Positions 1 to 12,086 of a DNA stretch of 64,000 nucleotides are shown here, in pieces (the first letter of the stretch is position 1; each line of letters starts with the position of its first letter). A program made the translations under genes and the position numbers. The notes under the pieces were generated by a model. That model saw only the letters and a program-made list of their open reading frames with translations. It searched no databases and was not told where the DNA came from. The stretch is from Eumeta japonica (lineage: Eukaryota; Arthropoda; Insecta; Lepidoptera; Psychidae), in the NCBI GenBank assembly GCA_005406025.1, contig BGZK01000488.1, positions 1 through 64,000 of the forward strand, read 5' to 3'.

Positions 1-3000
1 CCCTGGCCTAGCCTGGCCACAACCTAACCTGGCAACACAACCTGGCCTGGCTTACAACCTAACCTGGCCTGGCCACAACCTGGCCTGGCCACAACCTAGC
101 CTAGCCTGGCCTGGCCTAGCCTGGCCCTGGCCTGGCCTGGCTTCTTTCAGCCTGGCCTGGCCTGGCCTGGCCTGGCCTGGCCTGGCCTGGCCTGGCCTGG
201 CCTGGCCTGGCCTGGCCTGGCCTGGCCACAACCTGGCCTGGCCTGGCCTGGCCTGGCTACAGCCTGGCCTGGCCTGGCCTGGCCTGGCCTGGCCACAACC
301 TGGCCTCAGCCTGGCCTGGCAGCCTGGCCTACAACCTGGCCTGGCCTGGCCTGGCCTGGCCTGGCCTGGCCTGGCCTGGCCTGGCCACCTGGCCTGGCCT
401 GGCCTGGCCTGGCCAGCCTGGCCTGGCCTGGCCTGGCCTGGCCTGGCCTGGCCTGGCCTGGCCTGGCCTGGCCTGGCCTGGCCTGGCCTGGCCTGGCCTG
501 GCCTGGCCTGGCCTGGCCTGGCCTGGCCTGGCCTGGCCTGGCCTGGCCTGGCCTGGCACAGCCTGGCCTGGCCTGGCCTGGCTGGCCTGGCCTGGCCTGG
601 CCTGGCCTGGCCTGGCCTGGCCTGGCCCCTGGCCTGGCCTGGCCTGGCCTGGCCTGGCCTGGCCTGTGGCCTGGCCTGGCCTGGCCTGGCCTGGCTGCTG
701 GCCTGGCCTGCTGGCCTGGCCTGGCCACAGCCTGGCCTGGCCTGGCCTGGCCTGACTGGCCTGGCCTGGCCTGGCCTGGCCTGGCCTGGCCTGGCCTGGC
801 CTGGCCTGTGGCCTGGCCTGGCCTGGCCTGGCCTGGCCTGGCCTGGCCTGGCCTGGCCTGACCTGGCCTGGCTGGCCTGGCCTGGCCTGGCCTGGCCTGG
901 CCTGGCCTGGCCTGGCCTGGCCTGGCCTGGCCTGGCCTGGCCTGGCCTGGCCTGGCCTGGCCAGCCTGGCCTGGCCTGGCCTGGCCTGGCCTGGCCACTG
1001 GCCTGGCCTGGCCTGGCCTGGCCTGGCCTGGCCTGGCCTGGCCTGCCTGGCCTGGCCTGGCCTGGCCTGGCCTGGCCTGGCCTGGCCTGGCCTGGCCTGG
1101 CCTGGCCTGGCCTGGCCTGGCTGGCCTGGCCTGGCCTGGCCTGGCCTGGCCTGGCCTGGCCTGAGCCTGGCCTGCCTGGCCTGGCCTTGGCCTGGCCTGG
1201 CCTGGCCTGGCCTGGCCTGGCCTGGCCTGGCCTGGCCCCAAGCCTGGCCTGGCCTGGCCTGGCCTGGCCTGGCCTGGCCTGGCCTGGCCTGGCCTGGCCT
1301 GGCCTGGCCTGGCCTGAGCCTGGCCTGGCCTGGCCTGGCCTGGCCTGGCCTGGCAGCCTGGCCTGGCCTGGCCTGGCCTGGCCTGGCCTGGCCTGGCCTG
1401 GCCTGGCCTGGCCTGGCCTGGCCTGGCCTGGCCTGGCCTGGCCTGGCCTGGCCTGGCCTGGCCTGGCCTGGCCTGGCCTGGCCTGGCCTGGCCTGGCCGG
1501 CCTGGCCTGGCCTGGCCTGGCTGGCCTGGCCTGGCCTGGCCTGGCCTGGCCTGGCCTGGCCTGGCCTGGCCTGGCCTGAAGCCTGGCCTGGCCTGGCCTG
1601 GCCTGGCCACAGCCTGGCCTGGCCTGGCCTGGCCTGGCCTGGCCTGGCCTGGCCTCTGGCCTGGCCTGGCCTGGCCTGGCACTGCCTGGCCTGGCCTGGC
1701 CTGGCCTGGCCTGGCCTGGCCTGGCCTGGCCTGCCAGCCTGGCCTGGCCTGGCCTGGCCTGGCCTGGCCTGGCCTGGCCTGGCCTGGCCTGGCCTGGCCT
1801 GGCCTGGCCTGAGCCTGGCCTGGCCTGGCCTGGCCTGGCCTGGCCTGGCCTGGCCTGGTGGCTGGCCTGGCCTGGCCTGGCCTGGCCTGGCCTGGCCTGG
1901 CCTGGCCTGGCCTGGCCTGGCCTGGCCTGGCCTGGCCTGGCCTGGCCTGGCCTGGCCTGGCCTGGCCTGGCCTGGCCCTGGCCTGGCCTGGCCTGGCCTG
2001 GCCTGGCCTGGCCACAGCCTGGCCTGGCCTGGCCTGGCCTGGCCTGACCTGGCCTGGCCTGGCCTGGCCTGGCCTGGCCTGGCCTGGCCTGGCCTGGCCT
2101 GGCCTGGCCTGGCCTGGCCTGGCCTGGCCTGGCCTGGCCTGGCCTGGCCTGGCCTGGCCCCAGCCTGGCCTGGCCTGGCCTGGCCTTGCAGCCTGGCCTG
2201 GCCTGTGGCCTGGCCTGACCTGGCCTGGCCTGGCCTGGCCTGGCCTGGCCTGGCCTGGCCTGGCCTGGCCTGGCCTGGCCTGTTTCTGGCCTGGCCTGGC
2301 CACAGCCTGGCCTGGCCTGGCCTGGCCTGGCCTGGCCTGGCCTGGCCAACCTGGCCTAACCTCCTTCTTCCTTCTTCCTTCTTCAACCTAACCTGGCCTA
2401 ACCTAGCCTGGCCTAACCTAACTGGCCTGGCCTGGCCTGGCCTGGCCTGGCCTGGCCAACTGTACTTGGCCACAACCTAGCCTGGCCTAAGCCTAGCCTA
2501 GCCTGGCCTAACACAACCAACCTAACTATTTAACCTAACCTGGCCTGGCCACAACCTGGCCTGGCCTGGCCTGGCCTGGCCTGGCCTGGCCTGGCCTGGC
2601 CTGGCCTGGCCTGGCCTGGCCTGAGCCTGGCCTGGCCTGGCCTGGCCTGGCCTGGCCTGGCCTGGCCAGCTGGCCTGGCCTGGCCTGGCCTGGCCTGGCC
2701 TGGCCTGGCCTGGCCTGGCCTGGCCTGGCCTGGCCCTGGCCTGGCCTGGCCTGGCCTGGCCTGGCCTGGCCTGGCCTGGCCCACCTGGCCTGGCCTGGCT
2801 CAGCCTGGCCTGGCCAGCCTGGCCTGGCCTGGCCTGGCCTGGCCTACAGCCTGGCCTGGCCTGGCCTGGCCACAGCCTGGCCTGGCCCTGGCCTGGCCTG
2901 GCCTGGCCTGGCCTGGCCTGGCCTGGCCTGGCCTGGCCTGGCCTGGCCTGGCCTGGCCTGGCCTGGCCTGGCCTGGCCTGGCCTGGCCTGGCTGGCCTGG

Positions 3001-5860
3001 CCTGGCCTGGCCTGGCCTGGCCTGGCCTGGCCTGGCCTGGCCTGGCCTGGCCTGGCCTGGCCTGGCCTGGCCTGGCCTGGCCTGGCCTGGCCTGGCCTGG
3101 CCTGGCCTGGCCTGGCCTGGCCTGGCCTGGCCTGGCCTGGCCTGGCCTGGCTGGCCTGGCCTGGCCTGGCTGGCCTGGCCTGGCCTGTGGCCTGGCCTGG
3201 CCTGGCCTGGCCTGGCCTGGCCTGGCCTGGCCTGGCCTGGCCTGGCCTGGCCTGGCCTGGCCTGGCCTGGCCTGGCCTGGCCTGGCCTGGCCTGGCCTGG
3301 CCTGGCCTGGGCCTGGCCTGGCCTGGCCTGCCTGGCCTGGCTGGCAGGCCTGGCCTGGCCTGGCCTGGCCTGGCCTGTTACCTGGCCTGGCCTGGCCTGG
3401 CCTGGCCTGTGGCCTGGCCTGGCCTGGCCTGGCCTGGCCTGGCCTGGCCTGGCCTGCCTGGCCTGGCCTGGCCTGGCCTGGCCTGGCCTGGCCTGGCCTG
3501 GCCTGGCCTGGCCTGGCTCAGCCTGGCCTGGCCTGGCCTGGCCTGGCCTGGCCTGGCCTGGCCTGGCCTGGCCTGGCCTGGACAGCCTGGCCTGGCCTGG
3601 CCTGGCCTGGCCTGGCCTGGCCTGGCCTGGCCTGGCCTGGCCTGGCCTGGCCTGGCCTGGCCTGGCACAAGCCTGGCCTGGCCTGGCCTGGCCTGGCCTG
3701 GCCTGGCCTGGCCTGGCCTGGCCTGGCCTGGCCACAGCCTGGCCTGGCCTGGCCTGGCCTGGCCTGGCCTGGCAAGCCTGGCCTGGCCTGGCTGGCCTGG
3801 CCTGGCCTGGCCTGGCCTGGCCTGGCCTGGCCTGGCCTGGCTGTGGCCTGGCCTGGCCTGGCCTGGCCTGGCCTGGCCTGGCCTGGCCTGGCCTGGCCTG
3901 GCCTGGCCTGGCCTGGCCTGGCCTGGCCTGGCCTGGCCTGGCCTGGCCTGGCCTGGCCTGGCCTGGCAGCCTGGCCTGGCCCTGGCCTGGCCTGGCCTGG
4001 CCTGACAGCCTGGCCTGGCCTGGCCTGGCCTGGCCTGGCCTGGCCTGGCCTGGCCTGGCCTGGCCTGGCCTGCCTGCCTGGCCTGGCCCACAAGCCTGGC
4101 TGGCCTGGCCTGGCCTGGCCTGGCCTGGCCTGGCCTGGCCTGCCTGGCCTGGCCTGGCCTGGCCTGGCCCTGGCCTGGCCTGGCCTGCCTGGCCTGGCCT
4201 GGCCTGGCCTGGCCTGGCCTGGCCTGGCCTGGCCAGCCTGGCCTGGCCTGGCCTGGCCTGGCCTGGCCTGGCCTGGCCTGGCCTGGCCTACAGCCTGGCC
4301 TGGCCTGGCCTGGCCTGGCCAACCAGCCTGGCCTAGCCTGGCCTGGCCTGGCCTGGCCTGGCCTGGCCTGGCTGGCCTGGCCTGGCCTGGCCTGGCCTGG
4401 CCTGGCCTGGCCTGGCCTCAGGCTGGCCTCAGCCTGGCCTGGCCTGGCCTGGCCTGGCCTGGCCTGGCCTGGCCTGGCCTGGCCTGGCCTGGCCTGGCCT
4501 GGCCTGGCCTGCCTGGCCTGGCCACTGGCCTGGCCTGGCCTGGCCTGGCCTGGCCTGGCCTGGCCTGGCCTGGCCTGGCCTGGCACAGCCTGGCCTGGCC
4601 TGGCCTGGCCTGGCCTGGCCTGGCCTGGCCTGGCCTGGCCTGGCCTGGCCTGGCCTGGCCTGGCCTGGCCTGGCCTGGCCTGGCCAACCTGGCCTGGCCT
4701 GGCTAACCTGGCCTGGCCTGGCCTGGCACACAACCTGGCCTGGCCTGGCCTGGCCTTCTTCTTTAGCCTGGCCTGGCCTGGCCTGGCCTGGCCTGGCCTG
4801 GCCTGGCCTGGCCAACCTGGCCTGGCCTGGCCTGGCCTGGCCTGGCCTGGCCTGGCCTGGCCTGGCCTGGCCTGGCCTGGCCTGGCCTGGCCTGGCCTGG
4901 CCTGGCCTGGCCTGGCCTGGCCTGGCCTGGCCTGGCCTGGCCTGGCCTGGCCTGGCCTGGCCTGGCCTGGCCTGGCCTGGCCTGGCCTGGCCTGGCCTGG
5001 CCTGGCCTGGCCCTGGCCTGGCCTGGCCTGGCCTGGCCTGGCCTGGCCTGGCCTGGCCTGGCTGCCTGGCCTGGCCTGGCCTGGCCTGGCCTGGCCTGGC
5101 CTGGCCTGGCCTGGCCTGGCCTGGCCTGGCCTGGCTGGCCTGGCCTGGCCTGGCCTGGCCTGGCCTGGCCTGGCCTGGCCTGGCCTGGCCTGGCCTGGCC
5201 TGGCCTGGCCTGCCAACCTGGCCAACCTGGCCTGGCCTGGCCTGGCCTGGCCTGGCCTGGCCTGGCCTGGCCTGGCCTGGCCTGGCCTGGCCTGGCCTGG
5301 CCTGGCCTGGCCTGGCCTGGCCTGGCCACAACCTGGCCTGGCCTGCCTCAACCTGGCCTGGCCTGGCCTTCTTGCCTGGCAGCCTGGCAGCCTGGCCTGG
5401 CCTGGCCTGGCCTGGCCTGGCCTGGCCACAGCCTGGCCTGGCCTGGCCTGGCTGCCTGGCCTGGCCTGGCCTGGCCTGGCCTGGCCTGGCCACAGCCTGG
5501 CCTGGCCCCTGGCCTGGCCTGGCCTGTACAGCCTGGCCTGGCCTAGCCTGGCCTGGCCTGGCAGCCTGGCCTGGCCTGGCCTGGCCTGGCCTGGCCTGCA
5601 GCCTGGCCTGGCCTGGCCTGGCCTGGCCTGGCCTGGCCTGGCCTGGCCTGGCCTGTGGCCTGGCCTGGCCTGGCCTGGCCTGGCCTGGCCTGGCCTGGCC
5701 TGGCCTGGCCTGGCCTGGCCTGGCCTGGCAGGCCTGGCCACAGCCTGGCCTGGCCTGGCCTGGCCTGTGCCTGCCTGCCTGGCCTGGCCTGGCCTGGCCT
5801 GGCCTGGCCTGGCCTGGCCTGGCCTGGCCTGGCCTGGCCTGGCCTGGCCTGGCCTGGCCC
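1..5860. repeat. (CCTGG)n pentanucleotide array, probably distorted telomeric (CCTAA)n
   Basis: A near-continuous array of the 5-bp unit CCTGG runs for almost 5.9 kb. It is broken by short variants: CACAA, CCTAA/CCTAG units (mainly 1-120, 2340-2540 and 4680-4740), and pyrimidine runs of CTTCTT type at about 141-149, 2361-2388, 4755-4764 and 5368-5374. The period equals that of the insect telomere repeat CCTAA, and the array merges into real CCTAA at its inner end. Long open frames exist here only because the 5-bp unit lacks stop codons in several frames; they are low-complexity and not genes. Read as the terminal telomeric tract. The CCTGG spelling is likely a base-calling artefact, although a real variant repeat cannot be excluded. 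Confidence 0.85.
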
Positions 5861-6019
5861 TAACCTAACCTGGCCTGGCCTAACCTGGCCTAACCTAACC
5901 TAGCCTAACCTGGCCTAACCTAACCTAACCCCTAACCCTAACCTAACCTAACCTAACCTAACCTAACCTAACCTAACCTAACCTAGCAACCTAACCTAAC
6001 CTAGCCCTAGCCTAACCTA
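5861..6019. repeat. Telomeric (CCTAA)n repeat tract
   Basis: Mixed CCTGG/CCTAA units become almost pure CCTAA between about 5915 and 5995, with a few CCTAG, CCCTAA and CCTAGC variants. CCTAA is the complement of TTAGG, the standard insect telomere repeat. With CCTAA on the + strand the telomere should lie to the left. The tract ends directly at the 5' end of truncated LINE A, as expected for a retrotransposon that targets telomeric repeats. Confidence 0.92.
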
Positions 6020-6515
6020 ACAAAAGCTGCCACGGTTAGTGTCCGGGACGTCCTCAAGATCAATACGGACGAGGACATCGTCGAGGTCCCTGAGGACCCA
6101 AAATAAGCACATGCCGACGGTCTCGATTGGAGTCGGGAGAGGGCAAGGTGTGCTACAGAGGCGTGCCAGAAATGACCTCGAGTGCCATCCGGTGCTGGAG
6201 GTCACGACCAGCATATAAGCGCCTGGGCCGCATACGTTTATGTGGGGCTGCAACGGCGCCCGGTCTGGGCCAGTCTCCTCTCGCACAGTGCTCGCACTGT
6301 TTGGGCTGGACACTCTAGGCGCTTCTGCAAGAGCATCTGAAGTGTGCCATTGCGGGGGACCACGTGAGCGCAGTGCCAGTCTCGGACCGCGGGAGCCCCG
6401 AGATGCATAAACTGTGTGAGAGCCGGTCGTGCCGACACTGCGCATGGAGCGTTTAGCTCAGGTGCAGTGTTCGGCATAAATGGACGAATAGCTCGGTCCA
6501 AGGGCGTATACTGTT
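6020..6515 (+). pseudogene. LINE A ORF1 (gag-like) C-terminal remnant
   Basis: Translated pieces match the C-terminal part of LINE B ORF1. A stretch like VRDVLKINTDEDIVE near 6030-6090 corresponds to B's VIIRDVLRVNSDEDIV. Cysteine-rich pieces around 6290-6480, including CINCVRAG and TAHGAFSSG, correspond to B's last zinc knuckle. R1-clade ORF1 proteins are RNA-binding particle proteins with CCHC knuckles. Several frameshifts and in-frame stops break the remnant, and the N-terminal half is absent because the copy is 5'-truncated at the telomeric repeat. It is not a working gene. Confidence 0.7.
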
Positions 6516-6579
6516 AGCCGCCGGCGCCTGGACTCCACCGCACAGGGTGGCCGGGATTGTCCGCGGAAAACGCTGCCAC

Positions 6580-9500
6580 GTATCCCTGCGGTTTATTCAG
6601 TCCAACTTGCAGCGCAGCAAGCTCGCTACGTCTGAGCTGCTCGTTGAGGCTGATAGGCGGAGAATTGCGGTAGCCCTGGTCCAGGAACCTATGTTGGGAG
6701 TATTGGCGAGCTGCGACGGTACAGGATGCAGAGTCGTCAAAGGCGACTCCGAGGACCCGTCAAAGCCGCCATCATAGTCCTGGACAGTGGCGTGGACGTC
6801 GAGGAGGACCCTCATCGACGAAAACGTCACGGCTGCCGTGATCTCGACTGCAGGATTGGCGTTGTGTCGGTGTATTTCGAAGGGACATGCCCATCGGCCC
6901 GTACCTCGATCGCGTGCGATACGTCTGCTCTAAACTCGGGACGGACAAAATAATCCTGGGGGCGACGTCAACGCGTGGAGCGTGTGGTGGGGTGAGCATG
7001 ATGATGCACGCGGGGTGGATCTGCGATTTCTTCGATGCTGAGGAACATCTTGAACGAGGGCAATACGCCCACGTTCGAGGTGTATAGGGGACCGTCTCTT
7101 CAGGAGCGTGGTGGATGTGACTGCGTGCGGCTCCGCTCTACTGGATAGAGTGGAGGAATGGCAGGTGGTCCGAGATGCATCCTCGGACCATAACGCGGTC
7201 ACGTTGCCGTGCGAATGGGAAGCGGTCCGGTCCTCAACCCCCACCGGTACACGGGTCTACAATACAGCAAAGGCTCGATGGTCCGAGTTCGCAGCAGCCA
7301 TGGATGCTGCTCTCTCCTGAACGGGCTCTGACCGTCGAGATGGTGGAATCTGTGGACTCGTGCGACCGACTCGATGGGATCGTGGAGACCTACACCGAAT
7401 GCATCAACAAGCATGCGAAATTTCTATCCCTAGAAACTCGAAGCGTGAGCTGAAACTCCTGGTGGAGTCCCAGTTAGAGGGCTAAAAAGGATGCGCGAAG
7501 CAGCGCATCGAAACGCAGCCTAGCAGGCAGGGGTACGTGGTCGGGGAATATGTGCAGGCCAAAGAGGTTTACGGGGCAGCAGCAGCTGAGGCGCAGACCG
7601 CGAGCTGGGCGGTTTTGCTCTGCACAGGACGGGGAGAGCCTGTGGGACGGCATCTACAGGGTCATCAGGGAAACAGGGAAAAACCGGGAGGATATCCTAC
7701 TAAAACCGACTCGGGACTAGTATTAAGTCCGAACGAGTCGGCGACCCTCTGGCGAAACCTTCTTCCCTGATGACCGGGTCGATACTGATATCCGCATCAT
7801 GCGGAAGTCAGAGGCAAACCGACAGGGATGATCGTCCACCCGCAACTTCGGGGATCTGCCAGGGTGGACCCACCTTTACCGGGGCTGAGGTTAAAACGCC
7901 CTAAGGCGTTTCATCCTCGAGGCCCCGGGCATTGATGGGTTCACGTCGGACATATGCCAGGCTGCGATCTTCCGGGACCTGGGGTGTTCCTAGCGATGGC
8001 AAATAAGTGCCTAGAGCTGGGATACTTTCCCAGGCCTGGAAGGTGGCGGCCATAAAGGTAATCCGAAGCCGGGCAAGGACGATTATGCCCGTCCTAAGTC
8101 GGCCCATAGGCCTGCTCCTGTGCTGGGCAAAACAGTGGAAAGGATGCTGGTCGGGCGCCTCCAATGGCTTGATGCCGAAGCTGCAGGCGACGCAGTATGG
8201 CTTCATGCCGCAGCGCGACGGAGGATGCCCTTTATGATCTGATGACATACATCTACAAGAGTTAAATCTCAAAAGATAGTTTTAATGGTGTCATTGGACA
8301 TAGGGGCGCCTTCGATAACGCGTGGTGGCCGGCGTTGAAGGCCTGCTCCATAATTGCCAGTGAACCTCTATGGCATGGTGAAGGGCTACCTTCGGGACCG
8401 GGAGGTGATAGTGCGATACGCTGGAGGAGTCAGAAGGGGAACTTCCAGGGTTGCATACAGGGCTCTATAGCCGGTCCAACCTTGGAATCCATTCTGACTC
8501 CTCCGAGAACTCGGGGAACTCGTATACGTTCAGGCGTTTGCGGATGATGTGGTCCTCATGTTCTCCGGCAGTCGGCTTCGTCGATCGAGGAGGAGGCCAA
8601 CCCGCTCTAGCTCGCGTGCACTGCTGGGGAGTCAGAAATAAGCTGAGGTTCACCATCGAAAACAAACTCGATGGTGCTGACCAAAGCTGAAATATGACGA
8701 CCCAGTGTGAATTCTATGGCAAGCAGATCAGCTGGTTGGCGAAATACGCCTCCTCGGTCTGACCATAGAGACAGGAAGCTGACGTTCATTCCTCATGTCG
8801 CCAAGGCTTGTAAAAGGCTACAAATATTTATAAGGCTTAGCCCGAGCGGCCAAGGCGACGTGGGGTCTGAGTCCGGTCGTGAGGACCATATACATCCGTA
8901 ATCGAGCCAACCGTGCTGTACGCATCGTGCGCTTGGGCACCGGCAGGGAAGCTCGGCGTGCGCAGATGCTCGACGCTGTCCAGCGCAGCGTCGCTCTTAA
9001 GGCATGCCGGGCTCACCGTACAGTGTCCCTGCATTCTGCGCTGATCCTCTCGAGGCTGCTTCCCTCTCGACATAAGGAGGGTGGGGAGGCGGCCTGGTTA
9101 TGGTGAAGCGCGGAAAAGACTTAGGGACACTTTTGTCGACCGGGAGCTCGAGAGACCATTTCGGCGACTTGCTTCACCCTGCGCGCGTGCCCGAGATCGG
9201 GTACGAGGCGTCGAGACCTCGACTCCCAGACGGTGGACCGTCTCGCGGTGGTCGGGCCGCAGATCTACACCGACGGAAGCCGTATTGAGGGCAAAGTCGG
9301 TGCGGCTGACCGAATGGCGGGACGGGGAGGGCCTGGTGCTCGACGCTCGGCTCGATCCCTTCTGCACGGTCTTCCAGGCTGAGATGGTCGCTGCAAAGAG
9401 CGATACGGAGGTGAAAATGGTAGGGAAGGGCTGGTCAACATCTTCAGCGACTCAAGTCTTCTTTGGAGGTATTGACCGGCCTGAAGACCTATCACCCTCT

Positions 9501-10039
9501 GGCTCCAAGCTAGGCGCGACATCTCCGAGATCGTTGCGGAGGGCAGGGCCGTGCGCCTATTCTGGGTTAGAGCGCATGCCGGAATCGCGAACGAGCGTGC
9601 GACGAACTCGCCAGGCGCCGCCCTCACCAAAAAGACGGCGGACTATGATGGGTTTCCGCTGTCGTACGCTAAAGGTGATCAGGGCGGCGAGCCTGGAAGG
9701 TGGCGGCGCGATACGCCGAGGAAGCACTGGTGATATCACTAAGTGCTTCTTTCCCCAGTGGAAAAAGCGTACAGGGTCCTGGCGACACCAAATGACGTCC
9801 CCATGGCGCAGACAGGTCATGGTGGGTTCGCGCAGTACCTGTTGGGTTTAAGCTGCGGGACTCTACGCCTGCGACCCGTCAAAATTCAGGATGTGCTGCA
9901 CGTTCTCGGGACTGTGATGTTCTTTCGGGGCGTGCGGCACTGGAAACGGAATGGTGTCGCGGTCTCGAGGGCGGCACTTCCAGAGATTCTGGATGACGCA
10001 GGGGAAAAAGAAAAATTTTTAAATATTGTACAGTTGTAA
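6580..10039 (+). pseudogene. LINE A ORF2 (endonuclease-RT-RNase H) remnant
   Basis: The apurinic-like endonuclease starts near 6586 with LRFIQSNLQRSKLATSELL and VALVQEP, and continues with IGPYLDRVRYVCSKLGTDK at about 6890. The reverse transcriptase shows the motif A region (SLDI, then GAPSITRGG after a shift) near 8288 and the catalytic FADD region, QAFADDVVLMFS in frame, near 8530. RNase H begins at about 9262 with IYTDGSRIEGKVGAA, and its later AHAGI box is near 9570. The C-terminal zinc region near 9840-9950 has lost clear cysteines in any one frame. At least a dozen frame changes interrupt the coding region. Same family as LINE B and not functional as written. Confidence 0.8.
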
Positions 10040-10649
10040 CGGAAGATGCAATAAAATCTAAGGCTACATGAGGTAAAGTGAAGTATACATGAAATGGGGA
10101 TTAGAGTTAAGGTGCAATGTTAATAGGCAGATGGTAGGGAAAAGAAATTGTATTTAAATTAAGACAAGTTAACAACATTCTTCCAGTTTGTAACATTTGT
10201 CAAATTGTACATTAAACCTGTATCAAACTGTTTGTACCTGAAAACACAAATACGTTGTATATTTGTGTAAGACTAAGTTATGAAATTATAAAAGTCAACA
10301 GGTTAATAGGCAAATTAATAAACTGGACAAAGAAATAAATGTGAATTGAATATTAAAGTGTTCGAAACCATAAGAAAACATTGTAGTAGATATATGATAT
10401 AGATAAATATTGTTGTATAAAACATTCAGGTCCTTCTTTCTATCCATAAAATACAACATAAAAAGAAAAATAAAAATGAAAAGAAAAGGAAAAAAAGCAA
10501 CAATGATAATAAACAAACCGAGTACCTGTACGACCCATCCCTACCATCCCTGAAAAGAACGACGAAGGTAAGCATGAAGGAATATGAATGAAATAGTAAA
10601 CAAGGGCCGTAGTCTAACCACAGGGGCTGAAATAACAACAAAACAACTT
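10040..10649 (+). other. LINE A 3' untranslated tail
   Basis: A 600-bp A-rich stretch without a plausible gene lies between the end of A's ORF2 and a short telomeric remnant. It carries AATAAA-like strings and ends in AACAACAAAACAAC just before CTTAACCTAACC, which fits an A-rich LINE tail primed on telomeric repeat. Confidence 0.6.
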
Positions 10650-10661
10650 CTTAACCTAACC
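10650..10661. repeat. Telomeric repeat remnant between LINE A and LINE B
   Basis: CTTAACCTAACC, about two CCTAA units, separates the A-rich tail of LINE A from the 5' end of LINE B. It is the expected scar of successive insertions into telomeric DNA. Confidence 0.65.
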
Positions 10662-11601
10662 AGTTACAAACAGCCACGCCGCTCGAACGCAGAAAACGCG
10701 CTCCCGCACGGATAAATTCGGGAAAATACCAGAGTTGTGGATTGCGGTGTTTAATGGATTGGCGGACGAAGTGAACGAATCGCAAATCGGATTCTGAAAA
10801 AATTTTATAGTGAAAAAGTGTTTTCCCAAAGGGTGAAGTGGTATCTCCTAAAGCGGCTGAACCAAAGGCACCGTCTGGAGCGCCTACAGAAGGGCGCCTG
10901 TCTCTGACTTCAGGTTTTCCCGTGGCCCGTTCCTGAAATCGGAAAATGGCAGAAACCACGTGGCCACGGTCCCAGTTCCCGAGGTCGCAGAACATCCAGC
11001 ATACGCTCGGAAACTGCGCCGGAGGGGCGAACAGATAGCCGTCGGGCTGACCTCTACGACTTCAGGTTCCAGAAATATCACGAGAAAACCATTTAGAGGT
11101 TAGTCCTGACTTACTTTGGGGTCTATCTCGCGGGGAGATCTGCGACACCAGTTTTGTTTGTGCATTCGACGCGTGCCTGTCGGAGGTACGACCGTGCAGA
11201 ATCCCTGATTTTCCGTGGCCATTTCCGGAAAATCTTGAAAACCAGTTACCACGTACCACGAGGTCCTCGAAGGAGGGACCTAGAGATTCGGGGAGAACGC
11301 CAAATTAAGCTCCGGCGAAGACGTGCTGAGTGGTGCTTTTAAAATTTTTTGGACTTTTAGAAAAATTTTATTCATATTTAAAATTTTGAAATTTATATTA
11401 AAAGTTTTTAGATATTAATTAATTTATACTTACAGGGATTGTGTCCTACAGAAAGATTGTAAATTTTAAATTTAAAATATTTTTGAAAAATTTTTATTTT
11501 TTATTTTATTTTTGAAGTGTTGGAGTTTGTTCTTGGACTCCTAGGGCGTGTAGCCCCAGAAGCCACTTCACTTTAGTGAAGCAAAAATCTAATTAGTTTT
11601 T

Positions 11602-11628
11602 GATATCTCGAGCCGTTCTCGAGATATC
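11602..11628. other. Hairpin 1 in the LINE B 5'UTR
   Basis: Perfect 11-bp arms, GATATCTCGAG and CTCGAGATATC, flank a CCGTT loop. Confidence 0.8.
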
Positions 11629-12054
11629 ACGTTTGAAAATTGAAAAAATTTTTTTATAAAACTACCCTCAAATCAAAATTTATTTTTTCAAAAGTGGTTA
11701 GGGGACGTATCTTGGCCTCCTGAGTCCCCTGTGAGGGTCATTTTTCGGCTTAAGCTTACTTTCAAAATTAATTAACTTTTATAAAAGTGCTTCTGTATCG
11801 CTTCGGAGGTGCCTCTGGATCGATCTGGGCCGGTTTTGTTTCGGCCTGTATCTCGGAGTGGGGTGAGTTTAGGGAGGCTCAATATCAGTTCGGATGGGAG
11901 GACCCCGGCACTCAGCCGAGAGCAGGAACAGCGGTCGGAGAGTTTTAGGCAAAATTTTGAAATTTTAAAAAGTCATTTTAGAAAATTGAGGTGGGCTCTA
12001 TCGGTAGCCTATGGTGAACCGCTTTCGTAAGAGAAGTCAAAAATTTGATATTTT

Positions 12055-12086
12055 CGCGATATCTCCAGCCGTTTTGAGATATCGCG
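12055..12086. other. Hairpin 2 in the LINE B 5'UTR
   Basis: Perfect 11-bp arms, CGCGATATCTC and GAGATATCGCG, flank the loop CAGCCGTTTT. The arms and loop share GATATCTC, AGCCGTT and GAGATATC with hairpin 1. Confidence 0.8.

Larger units (their letters stand above)
6020..10640 (+). mobile_element. LINE A: 5'-truncated R1-clade (TRAS/SART-like) retrotransposon
   Basis: The element begins abruptly after (CCTAA)n, inside the C-terminal half of ORF1, and runs through ORF2 and a 3' tail to a short CTTAACCTAACC remnant at 10650-10661. The order of ORF1 zinc knuckles, endonuclease, reverse transcriptase, RNase H and C-terminal zinc region matches LINE B in the same order with high nucleotide similarity. 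Telomeric repeat on both sides plus 5' truncation points to target-primed insertion into telomeric DNA. The coding capacity is destroyed by many frameshifts. Confidence 0.85.

Noticed and set aside
1..5860. CRISPR-like or gene-like regular repeat array
   Set aside because: The unit is only 5 bp with no unique spacers, and the context is eukaryotic.
52..5903. Very long open frames encoding repeats such as RPGQA or WPGLA, up to about 790 codons, on both strands of the CCTGG array
   Set aside because: A 5-bp repeat without stops gives open frames automatically. There is no codon bias, domain or start context, and the array itself is suspect.
6017..9851. Open frames of 80-260 codons on the - strand or in other frames of LINE A, for example 9081-9851 +
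   Set aside because: They are shadows of GC-rich, frameshifted ORF2; none shows family motifs, while the true frame does.
10295..10641. Hydrophobic open frames on the - strand in the LINE A tail
   Set aside because: Phe/Leu-rich frames arise from A-rich sequence read on the opposite strand; there is no start context or domain.
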